Source: an uncultured Bacteroidota bacterium (lineage in GTDB: Bacteria; Bacteroidota; Bacteroidia; UBA4408). From it: a DNA stretch of 41,770 nt. The notes beneath the pieces are model-generated. The model did no database searches and had not been told where the DNA came from. It saw only the letters and a program-made list of their open reading frames with translations. The position numbers were made by a program, and so were the translations under genes. Positions 10,043-18,936 of the stretch are shown here, one piece after another. Numbering within the stretch: the first letter of the stretch is position 1; every line of letters begins with the position of its first letter. The DNA is taken from assembly GCA_903840505.1 (NCBI GenBank), contig CAIMGI010000210.1, forward strand, positions 1 through 41,770. Reading direction: 5' to 3'.

Positions 10043-10048
10043 CTGCTA

Positions 10049-11194
10049 TTGGAAATAGCCGTAAATACCCGTTTACTTTTAAAAAACAAGCTGGAAGGCA
10101 TTGGATGGTTTACTTTTGAAACACTCAAACGTATCACACAACAGCATCCCGAGCATCACTTTTACTTTATTTTTGACAGGGATTTTGACGAAGAGTTTAT
10201 TTTCTCCGAAAACATTACACCCATTGTTATTGGACCACAAGCAAGGCACCCCTTTCTATTTATTTGGTGGTTTGAACTTTCGGTGTACGATGTGCTAAAA
10301 AAATTAAAGCCAGATATTTTTCTTTCGCCCGATGGCTATTTATCACTTAAGTCGGATGTGCCATCCATTGCAGTGATACACGATATTAATTTTGCACATT
10401 ACCCCAAGGACTTGCCCTATTTAGTGAGAAAATATTACAATTATTTTTTTCCACGCTTTGCGAAAAAAGCTACACGCATTGCAACCGTTTCGGAATATTC
10501 CAAAAAGGACATACACGAAACCTACGGCATTGAAAACGCATTGATAGATGTTGTATACAATGGCGTTAACAGTTTATACAAACCGCTCAACAATGAAGAA
10601 CAAGAAACTCTGCGCAACAAAATAACGCAAGGAAGTCCCTATTTCATTTTTGTAGGGGCACTGCACCCCCGCAAAAATATCAGCAATTTATTACTCGCAT
10701 TTGATGCATACAAAGAAAAGGCAAACAACAATATGAAGCTGATACTTGTTGGAGAAAAATACTGGTGGAATAGCAAAATGGAAAGCACCTACTCCAACTT
10801 AAAATACAAAAATGATGTGGTTTTTACAGGTAGACTTTCAGCAACAGGATTGGCAAGTGTGATGGCATCTGCTACAGCACTTGCTTATATTCCTTATCAC
10901 GAAGGTTTTGGCATACCTATTTTAGAAGCCATGTGTTGCAATGTTCCTGTAATTACTTCAAATGTTACATCGATGCCCGAAGTAGCAGGTGATGCTGCCT
11001 TGTTGGTAGACCCATTTAATGTAAATGAAATTGCCGAAGCGATGCATACCATTAGTACAAATGAGGACTTACGAAAATCGTTAATTGAAAAAGGACAAAA
11101 AAGACAAGCACATTTTTCCTGGGATAAAACAGCCGAAGCCTTATGGCAATGTATTGAAAAAACAGTAAAAATAACACAAGATGCTAAAGGCTAA
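10049..11194 (+). CDS. Glycosyltransferase family 4 (GT-B)
   Basis: FVGALHPRKNISNLLLAFDAYK, VFTGRLSATGLASVMASATALAYIPYHEGFGIPILEAMCCNVPVITSNVTSMPEVAGDAALLVDP (EX7E motif); apparent TTG start. Confidence 0.93.
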   Translation: MEIAVNTRLLLKNKLEGIGWFTFETLKRITQQHPEHHFYFIFDRDFDEEFIFSENITPIVIGPQARHPFLFIWWFELSVYDVLKKLKPDIFLSPDGYLSLKSDVPSIAVIHDINFAHYPKDLPYLVRKYYNYFFPRFAKKATRIATVSEYSKKDIHETYGIENALIDVVYNGVNSLYKPLNNEEQETLRNKITQGSPYFIFVGALHPRKNISNLLLAFDAYKEKANNNMKLILVGEKYWWNSKMESTYSNLKYKNDVVFTGRLSATGLASVMASATALAYIPYHEGFGIPILEAMCCNVPVITSNVTSMPEVAGDAALLVDPFNVNEIAEAMHTISTNEDLRKSLIEKGQKRQAHFSWDKTAEALWQCIEKTVKITQDAKG

Positions 11195-11783
11195 TTTCCA
11201 AACAAAACTCATTGAGGCCGGTTGTGATGAAGCCGGAAGGGGTTGTTTGGCAGGACCTGTAGTAGCCGCTGCCGTTATTTTTCCAAAAAATTTCAAACAC
11301 AAATTGTTAAACGACTCCAAACAGCTCACAGAAAAACAACGCGAAGAACTAAGACCAATAATAGAAAAGGAAGCTGTATCCTATGCCGTAGCAATGCTCG
11401 ACAATAATAAGATAGATGAAATAAACATTTTGAAAGCTTCCTTTATGGCAATGCACAAAGCATTAGATAAACTGAAGAAAAAACCCGAACTGTTGCTCAT
11501 TGACGGCAATCGATTTATTAAATACAAAAACATACCGCATCAATGCATTGTAAAAGGAGATGCGAAATTTATGTCGATTGCTGCTGCCTCGGTATTGGCA
11601 AAAACATACCGCGATGACTATATGCTGAAAATTCACAAAAAACATCCCGAATACGAATGGAATAAAAACAAAGGATACCCAACTGCTTTTCACCGAAACA
11701 TACTCGCACAAATAGGAATAACGCCTTTTCACCGAAAAAGTTTTCGCTTATTACCCGACCAACTTGAACTAACATTTGAATAA
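11181..11783 (+). CDS. rnhB: Ribonuclease HII
   Basis: IEAGCDEAGRGCLAGPVVAAAVIFP, LLIDGNRF, VKGDAKFMSIAAASVLAKTYRDDYM; overlaps the GT4 gene by 14 nt. Confidence 0.96.
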   Translation: MLKANFQTKLIEAGCDEAGRGCLAGPVVAAAVIFPKNFKHKLLNDSKQLTEKQREELRPIIEKEAVSYAVAMLDNNKIDEINILKASFMAMHKALDKLKKKPELLLIDGNRFIKYKNIPHQCIVKGDAKFMSIAAASVLAKTYRDDYMLKIHKKHPEYEWNKNKGYPTAFHRNILAQIGITPFHRKSFRLLPDQLELTFE

Positions 11784-11788
11784 GCTAT

Positions 11789-14518
11789 ATGATTAAAAAA
11801 ATATTGGTTACCCTATTAATTGTTCCTATTATAGGTTTTGCTATTTACAGCTATATTCATTTAAAAGAAATAAAAACACCTGTAAGCCCTATTATTACAG
11901 CCATACCAACCAATGCTACATTGATTATTGAATGCAACCAAGGAAAAGGATTTTGGCAAAAGCTTACACAAAAAAATACCATTTGGAATCAGCTGCAAGA
12001 GACTTCCTACTTCTCAACACTAAACGGAAAAATAAATTTTGTCGACTCTCTATTCAAATCAGGCACCGCTGTTTATAATTTAATCAAGAAGGAAACCCTC
12101 TTTATATCAGCCCATAAAGATGGGGCAAGTTCCTATGATTTTTTATTCTATATCAATCTTCCTGTGTCCACAAAAAGAGAATTTTTAAATGATTTTATTA
12201 AAAACGCTTCTCCTAAAACTGCCACAAAAACAGATAGAATTTACGATGGCATCACCATTAATGAACTGAAACTATCCGAGCAACAATCGTTTCATTATCT
12301 TTTTTCGAAAGGAATATTTATTTGCAGTTTTTCAAAATTACTGGCAGAGGATGCTGTGAAGCAATTAAACAGCGGCAGTTCACTGATGAATAATCCATCC
12401 TTTGCAAGTGTAATGGAAACAAAAGGAAATAAGGTAGACGGAACAGTTTTTATAAATTATTCAACAGTAGGTGATCTTATTACACCCTATTTGCAAAACA
12501 ACCCATCTTTCTTAAACTCCTTTCAGCACAATGCTAACTGGACTTCCTTAGACGCAACGATTAAATCTGATTCATACTTATTAAATGGATTTACCTTTTC
12601 GAGTGATTCAAGCAATAATTACCTCAATATATTTAAAAACGAAGAGCCGCAAGACATCACCACAACTTCAATTTTGCCAAGAAATACATCCTACTTTATT
12701 GAATTTGGCTTCAGCGATTTTAAGAATTACCTTAAAAATTACACCGCCTTTCTTGAAAATTCAAACCGCCTGTTTGAACGCAACAAACAATTGAAAGCAA
12801 TCAATAGCAAATACGACATTAATCTCGAAGAGTTCTTCACCGATAATGTTAGCAAAGAAATGGCAGTAGCAATCATAGAACCAGAGAAACAGGATTATTC
12901 CGCCAATTATGTTGCCGTCTTTAAATTAATAAGTGGCGAAAAAACAGAAAAGAGTATCCGTGAATTACAAAATCAAATCCTCCAAATAAACCACTCTGCT
13001 GACGATACAGCAACAACACTTTATAGAAAACAGAAACTTGGGAAGATCAATATACCCGGTATATTGCCAATGCTGTTTGGTGAAAATTTCGTTAATATAA
13101 ATGAAAACTACTACGCCATTACCGATAACTATTTGGTGATTGCAAACAATACCAAAGTGTTAAGAAATGTGCTGAGTTTCAAATACAACAACAAAACATT
13201 GGCGAAGGATTCCAATTATGTGGCCTTTAGTGAAAACATTTCGAACGAATCGAACATTTATATCTACAGCAACATAGCAAGGTCGCTGGAATTATACAAG
13301 AAGAATGTTGAAACGAATTACAAAAAAGATTTCGATAAAAAAGCAGAACTACTTAGAAAATTTCAGGCTGTTACTTTCCAATTCAGCAACCAAAATGAAT
13401 TGTTTTACACCAACGTATACTTAAAATACAAACCTATTTATAAAAAGGAAACAAACTCCATTTGGGAAACACCTCTTGATACAACTACTTCCAACACTCC
13501 TAAAATATTGGCTGATTCAAAAAATGAAACGCAATATATATTTATTCAAGACGATGGAATGAAAATATATTTACTCAACAACAAAGGCGAATTGCTATGG
13601 AAAAAACAATTGTCCGAAAAAATAATGGGCAGTGCATCTATTGTTTCGGGAGAAGAGAATGAGAATTCAATCATTTTTAGCAGTGCCAAAGCTATTTACA
13701 GATATACAATAAGCGGTGAAGAAACAAATCATTTCCCTATTCAACTAAATGCTACTGCAACCATTCCTGTTGCCGTAAACGACTATTCGAAAAAAGGCGA
13801 TTATAGAATTTTTATTGCCTGTGATGATAGAAAAGTATACCAATTTAACAGCGAAGGGAAATCGGTTAAGGATTGGCAGTGTAAAAAACTGGACGATATT
13901 GTAACGGTTCCTATTTCATTGTTTACAACAGGCGGAAGAGACTTTGTTTTAATTCTGGATAAGGCGGGCAATATGAAATTACTTGATAAAAAAGGACAAT
14001 GGATTTTACGCATAAAAGACAAGTTACCGGATTACATTAATAATTATTATGTACTTCAAAAGGACCGTGACATATACCAATCGAGCATATTTATGTTCAA
14101 TAGCAAAGGCGAAAAAATACGCTATTATTTTAGAGGTAAAATGGAAAAAGAAACAGTTGCTGAACAAACGAATTACAATGCAGATATTGACCCAAAAAAT
14201 AATGTTTCAGGGATATGTGCTAAGAATTCATTTTATACAGTAAACAATAAAAATGAGAAAAGTATTCCGCTTGTAATTGAGAAAGCGGTTGTACTAATCC
14301 CTCAAACATTTCATTTATCGAATGGAAAAACAATTGTTGCAGTAAGAGACAAAGGCAAATCAGAATTATACTTATTTGATGAAAAAGGTACATTGCTGGA
14401 TGATTTTCCAATTGTATGCAACAGTGGAGTTGATTGTATCAGTGAAAAGAATGCAAAAAACAGTTACTTGTTAGGCGTGTCTGAAAAACGATTGTTCTTG
14501 TACCAAATACAAGATTAA
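11789..14518 (+). CDS. Membrane-anchored protein with DUF3352-like N-terminal region and C-terminal PQQ/WD-like propeller region
   Basis: 909 aa; N-terminal TM helix, IPTNATLIIECNQGKGFWQKL; C-terminal repeats such as IFIQDDGMKIYLLNNKGELLWKKQL and RIFIACDDRKVYQFNSEGKSVKDW. Confidence 0.65.
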   Translation: MIKKILVTLLIVPIIGFAIYSYIHLKEIKTPVSPIITAIPTNATLIIECNQGKGFWQKLTQKNTIWNQLQETSYFSTLNGKINFVDSLFKSGTAVYNLIKKETLFISAHKDGASSYDFLFYINLPVSTKREFLNDFIKNASPKTATKTDRIYDGITINELKLSEQQSFHYLFSKGIFICSFSKLLAEDAVKQLNSGSSLMNNPSFASVMETKGNKVDGTVFINYSTVGDLITPYLQNNPSFLNSFQHNANWTSLDATIKSDSYLLNGFTFSSDSSNNYLNIFKNEEPQDITTTSILPRNTSYFIEFGFSDFKNYLKNYTAFLENSNRLFERNKQLKAINSKYDINLEEFFTDNVSKEMAVAIIEPEKQDYSANYVAVFKLISGEKTEKSIRELQNQILQINHSADDTATTLYRKQKLGKINIPGILPMLFGENFVNINENYYAITDNYLVIANNTKVLRNVLSFKYNNKTLAKDSNYVAFSENISNESNIYIYSNIARSLELYKKNVETNYKKDFDKKAELLRKFQAVTFQFSNQNELFYTNVYLKYKPIYKKETNSIWETPLDTTTSNTPKILADSKNETQYIFIQDDGMKIYLLNNKGELLWKKQLSEKIMGSASIVSGEENENSIIFSSAKAIYRYTISGEETNHFPIQLNATATIPVAVNDYSKKGDYRIFIACDDRKVYQFNSEGKSVKDWQCKKLDDIVTVPISLFTTGGRDFVLILDKAGNMKLLDKKGQWILRIKDKLPDYINNYYVLQKDRDIYQSSIFMFNSKGEKIRYYFRGKMEKETVAEQTNYNADIDPKNNVSGICAKNSFYTVNNKNEKSIPLVIEKAVVLIPQTFHLSNGKTIVAVRDKGKSELYLFDEKGTLLDDFPIVCNSGVDCISEKNAKNSYLLGVSEKRLFLYQIQD

Positions 14519-14569
14519 ACAAAGCAAAATAGCTACAAACAAAGACGTTTAACCCTGCAACATATTGAT

Positions 14570-14600
14570 TTGCAACAGAATTTGCATTTCACTACCTTCG
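14570..14600 (+). promoter_or_regulatory. Putative Bacteroidota promoter TTG-N20-TACCTTCG
   Basis: TTG at 14570-14572 and TACCTTCG at 14593-14600, 21 nt before ATG 14622. Confidence 0.45.
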
Positions 14601-14621
14601 TATACCCAAATACCTATTATA

Positions 14622-17600
14622 ATGAAAAAGTGTGTTTTTATCCTGTTGCTTCTTTTAATAAAAATATCGATTGCAAAAGATATTGATGTTGTAAATAACT
14701 ACAAATCTGCCTTTCAAGATGCGTACAACTTGTATCCTGAAATTCCAAAAGGTTTGTTGGAAGCAGTTTCTTTTAATCAAACCAAATTCACTCATATTAT
14801 AAATAACCCTAACGACCCGGGAAGCTGCATCGGTATGCCAAAATGCTATGGTGTAATGGGATTAACACTTGATGGTAAAAATTATTTCAGGAGCAATCTT
14901 AATTATGTTTCAGAACTTTCAGGTATTTCAGTTGAAGACATTATTGGTTCCCCAAATAAAAATATATTGGGCTATGCAAAAGCTTTTGTTGCTTTAAAAA
15001 ACAAATTGGAAATTACCGGTAACTCACCTGCTGACTTTATGCCCATTCTTATTGGTTTAAGCGAACTGCCTTTAACAGGACTACAAAACGATTTTGCTCT
15101 AAATTCCCAACTTTATTCTATTTACATTTTTCTTAATAACGGATATTATCAACAGCTATATGGGTTTCCAAATTACGCTATTGACCTATCTACTCTATTT
15201 GGAGCAGAAAATTACGCTGTACTAAGCGCTACAAAAGTTATCATACAAGAAAACTGCATCACAACACCTACAGGAAAAAAATATATTCCAACAGAGCCAC
15301 AAATTCTTTCGGCTGATTACGATCCGGCAATATGGGATCCGGCTGCTGCTTGCAATTACAGTGTAAATCGTGGTGCAGCTATTTCTGCAGTAACTATTCA
15401 CGATATTGAAGGATCGTATGCAGGTTGTATATCTTGGTTTAAAAATTGTGCTGCATCAGTTTCTGCACATTATATATTACGTTCGTCTGATGGTCAAATT
15501 ACGCAAATGGTGCTCGAAGCTTATAGAGCATACCACGTAGGGAGTGAAAACCCCTATACAATTGGACTTGAGCACGAAGGTTATTACAATCAACAAGGAT
15601 GGTATACAATGGCAATGTATACTGCCAGTGCCGACCTTGTTCGTGATATTACACAAAGCGGTTATGGAATAAGTCCTTTGCGCACGTATTATGGTCCTTC
15701 TTGTAATGGTTCTTGCGTACTTGGTGCCTGTACTAAAATAAAAGGACATCAGCATTATCCAAACCAAAGTCACAATGACCCGGGATTAAACTGGGATTGG
15801 TATACTTATTACAATTTAATAAATAATAACCCAACCATTACCATAAACAATGCAGCAACAGGCAATTTTTATGACAGTGGAAACATCAACAATAATTACA
15901 GTGATGATGAAGCTTATCAACTTTTGATTAGCCCTACCAATGCACAAACTGTTGCGCTTACTTTTAGTGCCTTTGATATTGAAAGCGGATACGACAATAT
16001 GTTTATTTATGATGGAAATGATAGAAGTGCGCCCCTCATCGGAATGTATACCGGGCAAGCATCACCAGGAACAATAACCTCAACTGGAAATTCTTTACTA
16101 ATTGAATTTAGGTCAGATTGCGGAACAACAGCTCCCGGCTGGGCTGCATCTTGGACATCAGTACTTGCCGATAACATTACTCCCACAAGCAACATTTCAG
16201 CACCGGCAGGTTGGATTACACAAAATTTCAATGCAACGTTTGTTGATACTGATAATGTAGGTGGAAGCGGTATTGACAAAAGTTTTTACCACATCATCAA
16301 TTACAATGGTGCTGATTGGCGTTGCAATAGTCAAAATGGTTTTTTTAGAGACAACTTTGATTTAGCTACAATACATCCTGATTGGACTACAATGACCGGA
16401 GTGTTCGCCATTAACGGTGGATACCTTGAACAAAGCGATGAGAACAATAGCAACACAAATATATATGCAGCACTTGATCAATCTCTATCAGATCGTTATT
16501 TATATACCTGGCAAGGAAAAATTGATGGTGTAGGAATAAATCGCAGAGCAGGATTTCATTTCTTTTGCGATGATGCAACACAAACCAATCGCGGCAACTC
16601 CTATTTTGTTTGGTTTAGAGTAGACCAAAGTCAGTTGCAAATTTACAAAGTAGTAAACAACGTTTTTGGTTCGCCTGTATTACAAATACCGGTTACCATT
16701 ACAGCAGGACAATGGTACGATTATGCTGTGAGCTACGATAGAATACTTGGGAAAATGGATGTGTATGCGAACAATTCTAAAATTGCTTCTTATACCGATG
16801 GTTCACCTTATAGTAACGGTGCATATATTTCGTTACGCAGTGCAGATTGCAACTATATGGTAAATGATTTGAAAGCATATCGCTCAAGAACAAACTCTGT
16901 TAACATAAGTGTTGGCGCAGCAGCGGTAAACGATATTCGTTACCAAAGTATGCAACCCAATTTTCAGGTAGCTGCAAAAATAAAATCCATTACAAATGAC
17001 GTGGTTGGAAATTTATCGCCCGTAGCTTCGGCTGATTTAATGATAGACTGGACTGCCCCACTCCTTGTTGCTCAAGTAAATGATGGAATAAATAGCGATA
17101 CCGATACAACGTTTACAGGAACACAATTGTCTGCAAATTGGACAAGTTCTGTTGATAGTAACTCAGCTATTTCATCTTATAAGTATGCCATAGGAACAAC
17201 AGCAAACGATAGTGATGTGGTTGCTTGGACAAACAATGGACTTCTTACTTCCGTAACAAAAACAAATCTTACTTTGGTAGACAATCAGTTGTATTATGTG
17301 AGTGTAAAATCAATTGATGGAGGAGGATTAATTTGTGCTGCTTCAAATTCCGATGGAATACGTTATGTTGATATTACAGGAATCGAAGAAAATAAAAATA
17401 TATTGCAAGTCTCCTTGTTTCCAAACCCAATAAAGGATAATGTTACACTTTCATTTTATGCAAAAAACGCTTCCACAATACAAATCAAAATGACTGATGT
17501 AATAGGAAGAACCATCAATATTGCTAAAAATATTGCTTGTAAAAATGGATTGAATACCATTCCGGTTAACCTAAAGGCATTGTCCGTTTCATCGGGAGTA

Positions 17601-17663
17601 TATACACTTTCAATTCAGAGTAGTGAGGGAGAATTTACTATTCCTTGTGTTGTAGAAAAATAA
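14622..17663 (+). CDS. Secreted N-acetylmuramoyl-L-alanine amidase, multidomain (helical SLT-like N-terminus, Amidase_2, CUB-like, lectin-like, T9SS sorting domain)
   Basis: Amidase_2 ligands VTIHDIEG...IGLEHEG...GHQHYPNQSHNDPG; CUB-like YDSGNINNNYSDDEAYQLLISP...FDIESGYDNMFIYDG; C-term VSLFPNPIKDNVTLSFYAK...SSGVYTLSIQSSEG; start set at the MKKCVFILLLLLIK signal peptide (ORF track begins upstream at 14565). Confidence 0.88.
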   Translation: MKKCVFILLLLLIKISIAKDIDVVNNYKSAFQDAYNLYPEIPKGLLEAVSFNQTKFTHIINNPNDPGSCIGMPKCYGVMGLTLDGKNYFRSNLNYVSELSGISVEDIIGSPNKNILGYAKAFVALKNKLEITGNSPADFMPILIGLSELPLTGLQNDFALNSQLYSIYIFLNNGYYQQLYGFPNYAIDLSTLFGAENYAVLSATKVIIQENCITTPTGKKYIPTEPQILSADYDPAIWDPAAACNYSVNRGAAISAVTIHDIEGSYAGCISWFKNCAASVSAHYILRSSDGQITQMVLEAYRAYHVGSENPYTIGLEHEGYYNQQGWYTMAMYTASADLVRDITQSGYGISPLRTYYGPSCNGSCVLGACTKIKGHQHYPNQSHNDPGLNWDWYTYYNLINNNPTITINNAATGNFYDSGNINNNYSDDEAYQLLISPTNAQTVALTFSAFDIESGYDNMFIYDGNDRSAPLIGMYTGQASPGTITSTGNSLLIEFRSDCGTTAPGWAASWTSVLADNITPTSNISAPAGWITQNFNATFVDTDNVGGSGIDKSFYHIINYNGADWRCNSQNGFFRDNFDLATIHPDWTTMTGVFAINGGYLEQSDENNSNTNIYAALDQSLSDRYLYTWQGKIDGVGINRRAGFHFFCDDATQTNRGNSYFVWFRVDQSQLQIYKVVNNVFGSPVLQIPVTITAGQWYDYAVSYDRILGKMDVYANNSKIASYTDGSPYSNGAYISLRSADCNYMVNDLKAYRSRTNSVNISVGAAAVNDIRYQSMQPNFQVAAKIKSITNDVVGNLSPVASADLMIDWTAPLLVAQVNDGINSDTDTTFTGTQLSANWTSSVDSNSAISSYKYAIGTTANDSDVVAWTNNGLLTSVTKTNLTLVDNQLYYVSVKSIDGGGLICAASNSDGIRYVDITGIEENKNILQVSLFPNPIKDNVTLSFYAKNASTIQIKMTDVIGRTINIAKNIACKNGLNTIPVNLKALSVSSGVYTLSIQSSEGEFTIPCVVEK

Positions 17664-17676
17664 GTTGAGATGGGAT

Positions 17677-18936
17677 TTATCGAAGTATTTCCAATCGATA
17701 TGCATCCAGCTTAATAAATATAAACAGCAAAACTGTAAAAGACCACAAAGAAGAGCCTCCGTAACTAAAAAACGGCAAGGGAATTCCAATAACAGGGGCT
17801 AATCCGATTGTCATACCCACATTCACCGTTATGTGAAAAAATATGATGGAAGCCACACCATAGCCATATATCCGGGTAAAAGAGGAACGTTGCCGTTCGG
17901 CAATAAATATAATTCGGATAAGCAATAATATTAACAATAGTATAACTGTTGAAGTTCCAACAAAACCCCACTCTTCACCTACTGTACAAAAAATAAAATC
18001 GGTGCTCTGTTCAGGAACAAAATCGTATTTTGTTTGTGTACCCTTTAAATAACCTTTGCCCGTTAAACCTCCCGATCCTATTGCAATCAACGATTGGTTA
18101 ACATTGTACCCTGCTTTTTTTACATCAACTTCCTTTCCTAAAAATACATTGATACGCTTTTTTTGATGTGGTTCTAAATGCTCAAAAGCATAATCTACGC
18201 TATACACCGCCCCCAAAGAAACGATAGTAGCGGCAACAATAATCAAAATATTTTGTCTGTTCTTTTTGGCAACAAAAAAAATGAGAAGAGATATCCCTGC
18301 TATTATTTCGAACAAAATAGTTTTACCAAATATAAGTGTGAGAATAAAAATCAATGCCGCTAAAAAGCCTAACAATAAATAGTTTCCCGACAAACCCTCT
18401 CGGTACAATGTAAAAACAAACGCAATAAATACAAGTGCACAACCTGTTTCATTCTCCACCAATATCAAAACGATCGGAAGAAAAATAATTATTCCCGACA
18501 TAATTTTAGTTTTTAAATCGGTCATTTTAATGGAAATATTACTCAGGTATTTTGCCAACATCAAATTGGTTGCAAACTTGGCAAATTCAGCCGGTTGAAT
18601 ACCGAAATCACCTATGCGAAACCAGGATTTACTTCCCGAAATTTCGGTTCCTAAAAACAAAACCAATATCAATGAAAATATACTTATGGCATATATGATA
18701 GGAGAGAATGCTGCATAAAATTTACCATCCAGAATTAAACAAATAATCGCCAAACCAATTGATGAAGCTATCCAAATAAGCTGTTTACCATATTTTTGTG
18801 AAAAGTCGGTGATGCTTTGGTGTTCATCATTATAGACCGATGCATATATATTTAACCAGCCCATTGTTACCAATAACAAATAAAGGCCAACCAATACCCA
18901 ATCTATATTTTTAAATATACCTTGCTGCTCCCTCAT
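17677..18936 (-). CDS. rodA: Rod shape-determining SEDS glycosyltransferase RodA
   Basis: GSKSWFRIGDFGIQPAEFAKFATNL, FVPEQSTDFIFCTVGEEWGF, GIPLPFFSYGGSSLWSF. Confidence 0.95.
   Translation of the reverse strand: MREQQGIFKNIDWVLVGLYLLLVTMGWLNIYASVYNDEHQSITDFSQKYGKQLIWIASSIGLAIICLILDGKFYAAFSPIIYAISIFSLILVLFLGTEISGSKSWFRIGDFGIQPAEFAKFATNLMLAKYLSNISIKMTDLKTKIMSGIIIFLPIVLILVENETGCALVFIAFVFTLYREGLSGNYLLLGFLAALIFILTLIFGKTILFEIIAGISLLIFFVAKKNRQNILIIVAATIVSLGAVYSVDYAFEHLEPHQKKRINVFLGKEVDVKKAGYNVNQSLIAIGSGGLTGKGYLKGTQTKYDFVPEQSTDFIFCTVGEEWGFVGTSTVILLLILLLIRIIFIAERQRSSFTRIYGYGVASIIFFHITVNVGMTIGLAPVIGIPLPFFSYGGSSLWSFTVLLFIFIKLDAYRLEILR

Noticed and set aside
5303-11194. Complete capsule/O-antigen biosynthesis locus
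   Set aside because: Only wecB, one deacetylase-like gene and one GT4 are present; no flippase, polymerase or further sugar-pathway genes in the window
11463-11775. Minus-strand ORFs opposite rnhB
   Set aside because: Antisense shadows of a well-supported RNase HII gene
15477-16279. Minus-strand ORFs of 80-98 aa inside the amidase gene
   Set aside because: Antisense to conserved Amidase_2 and CUB-like coding sequence; no recognisable domains
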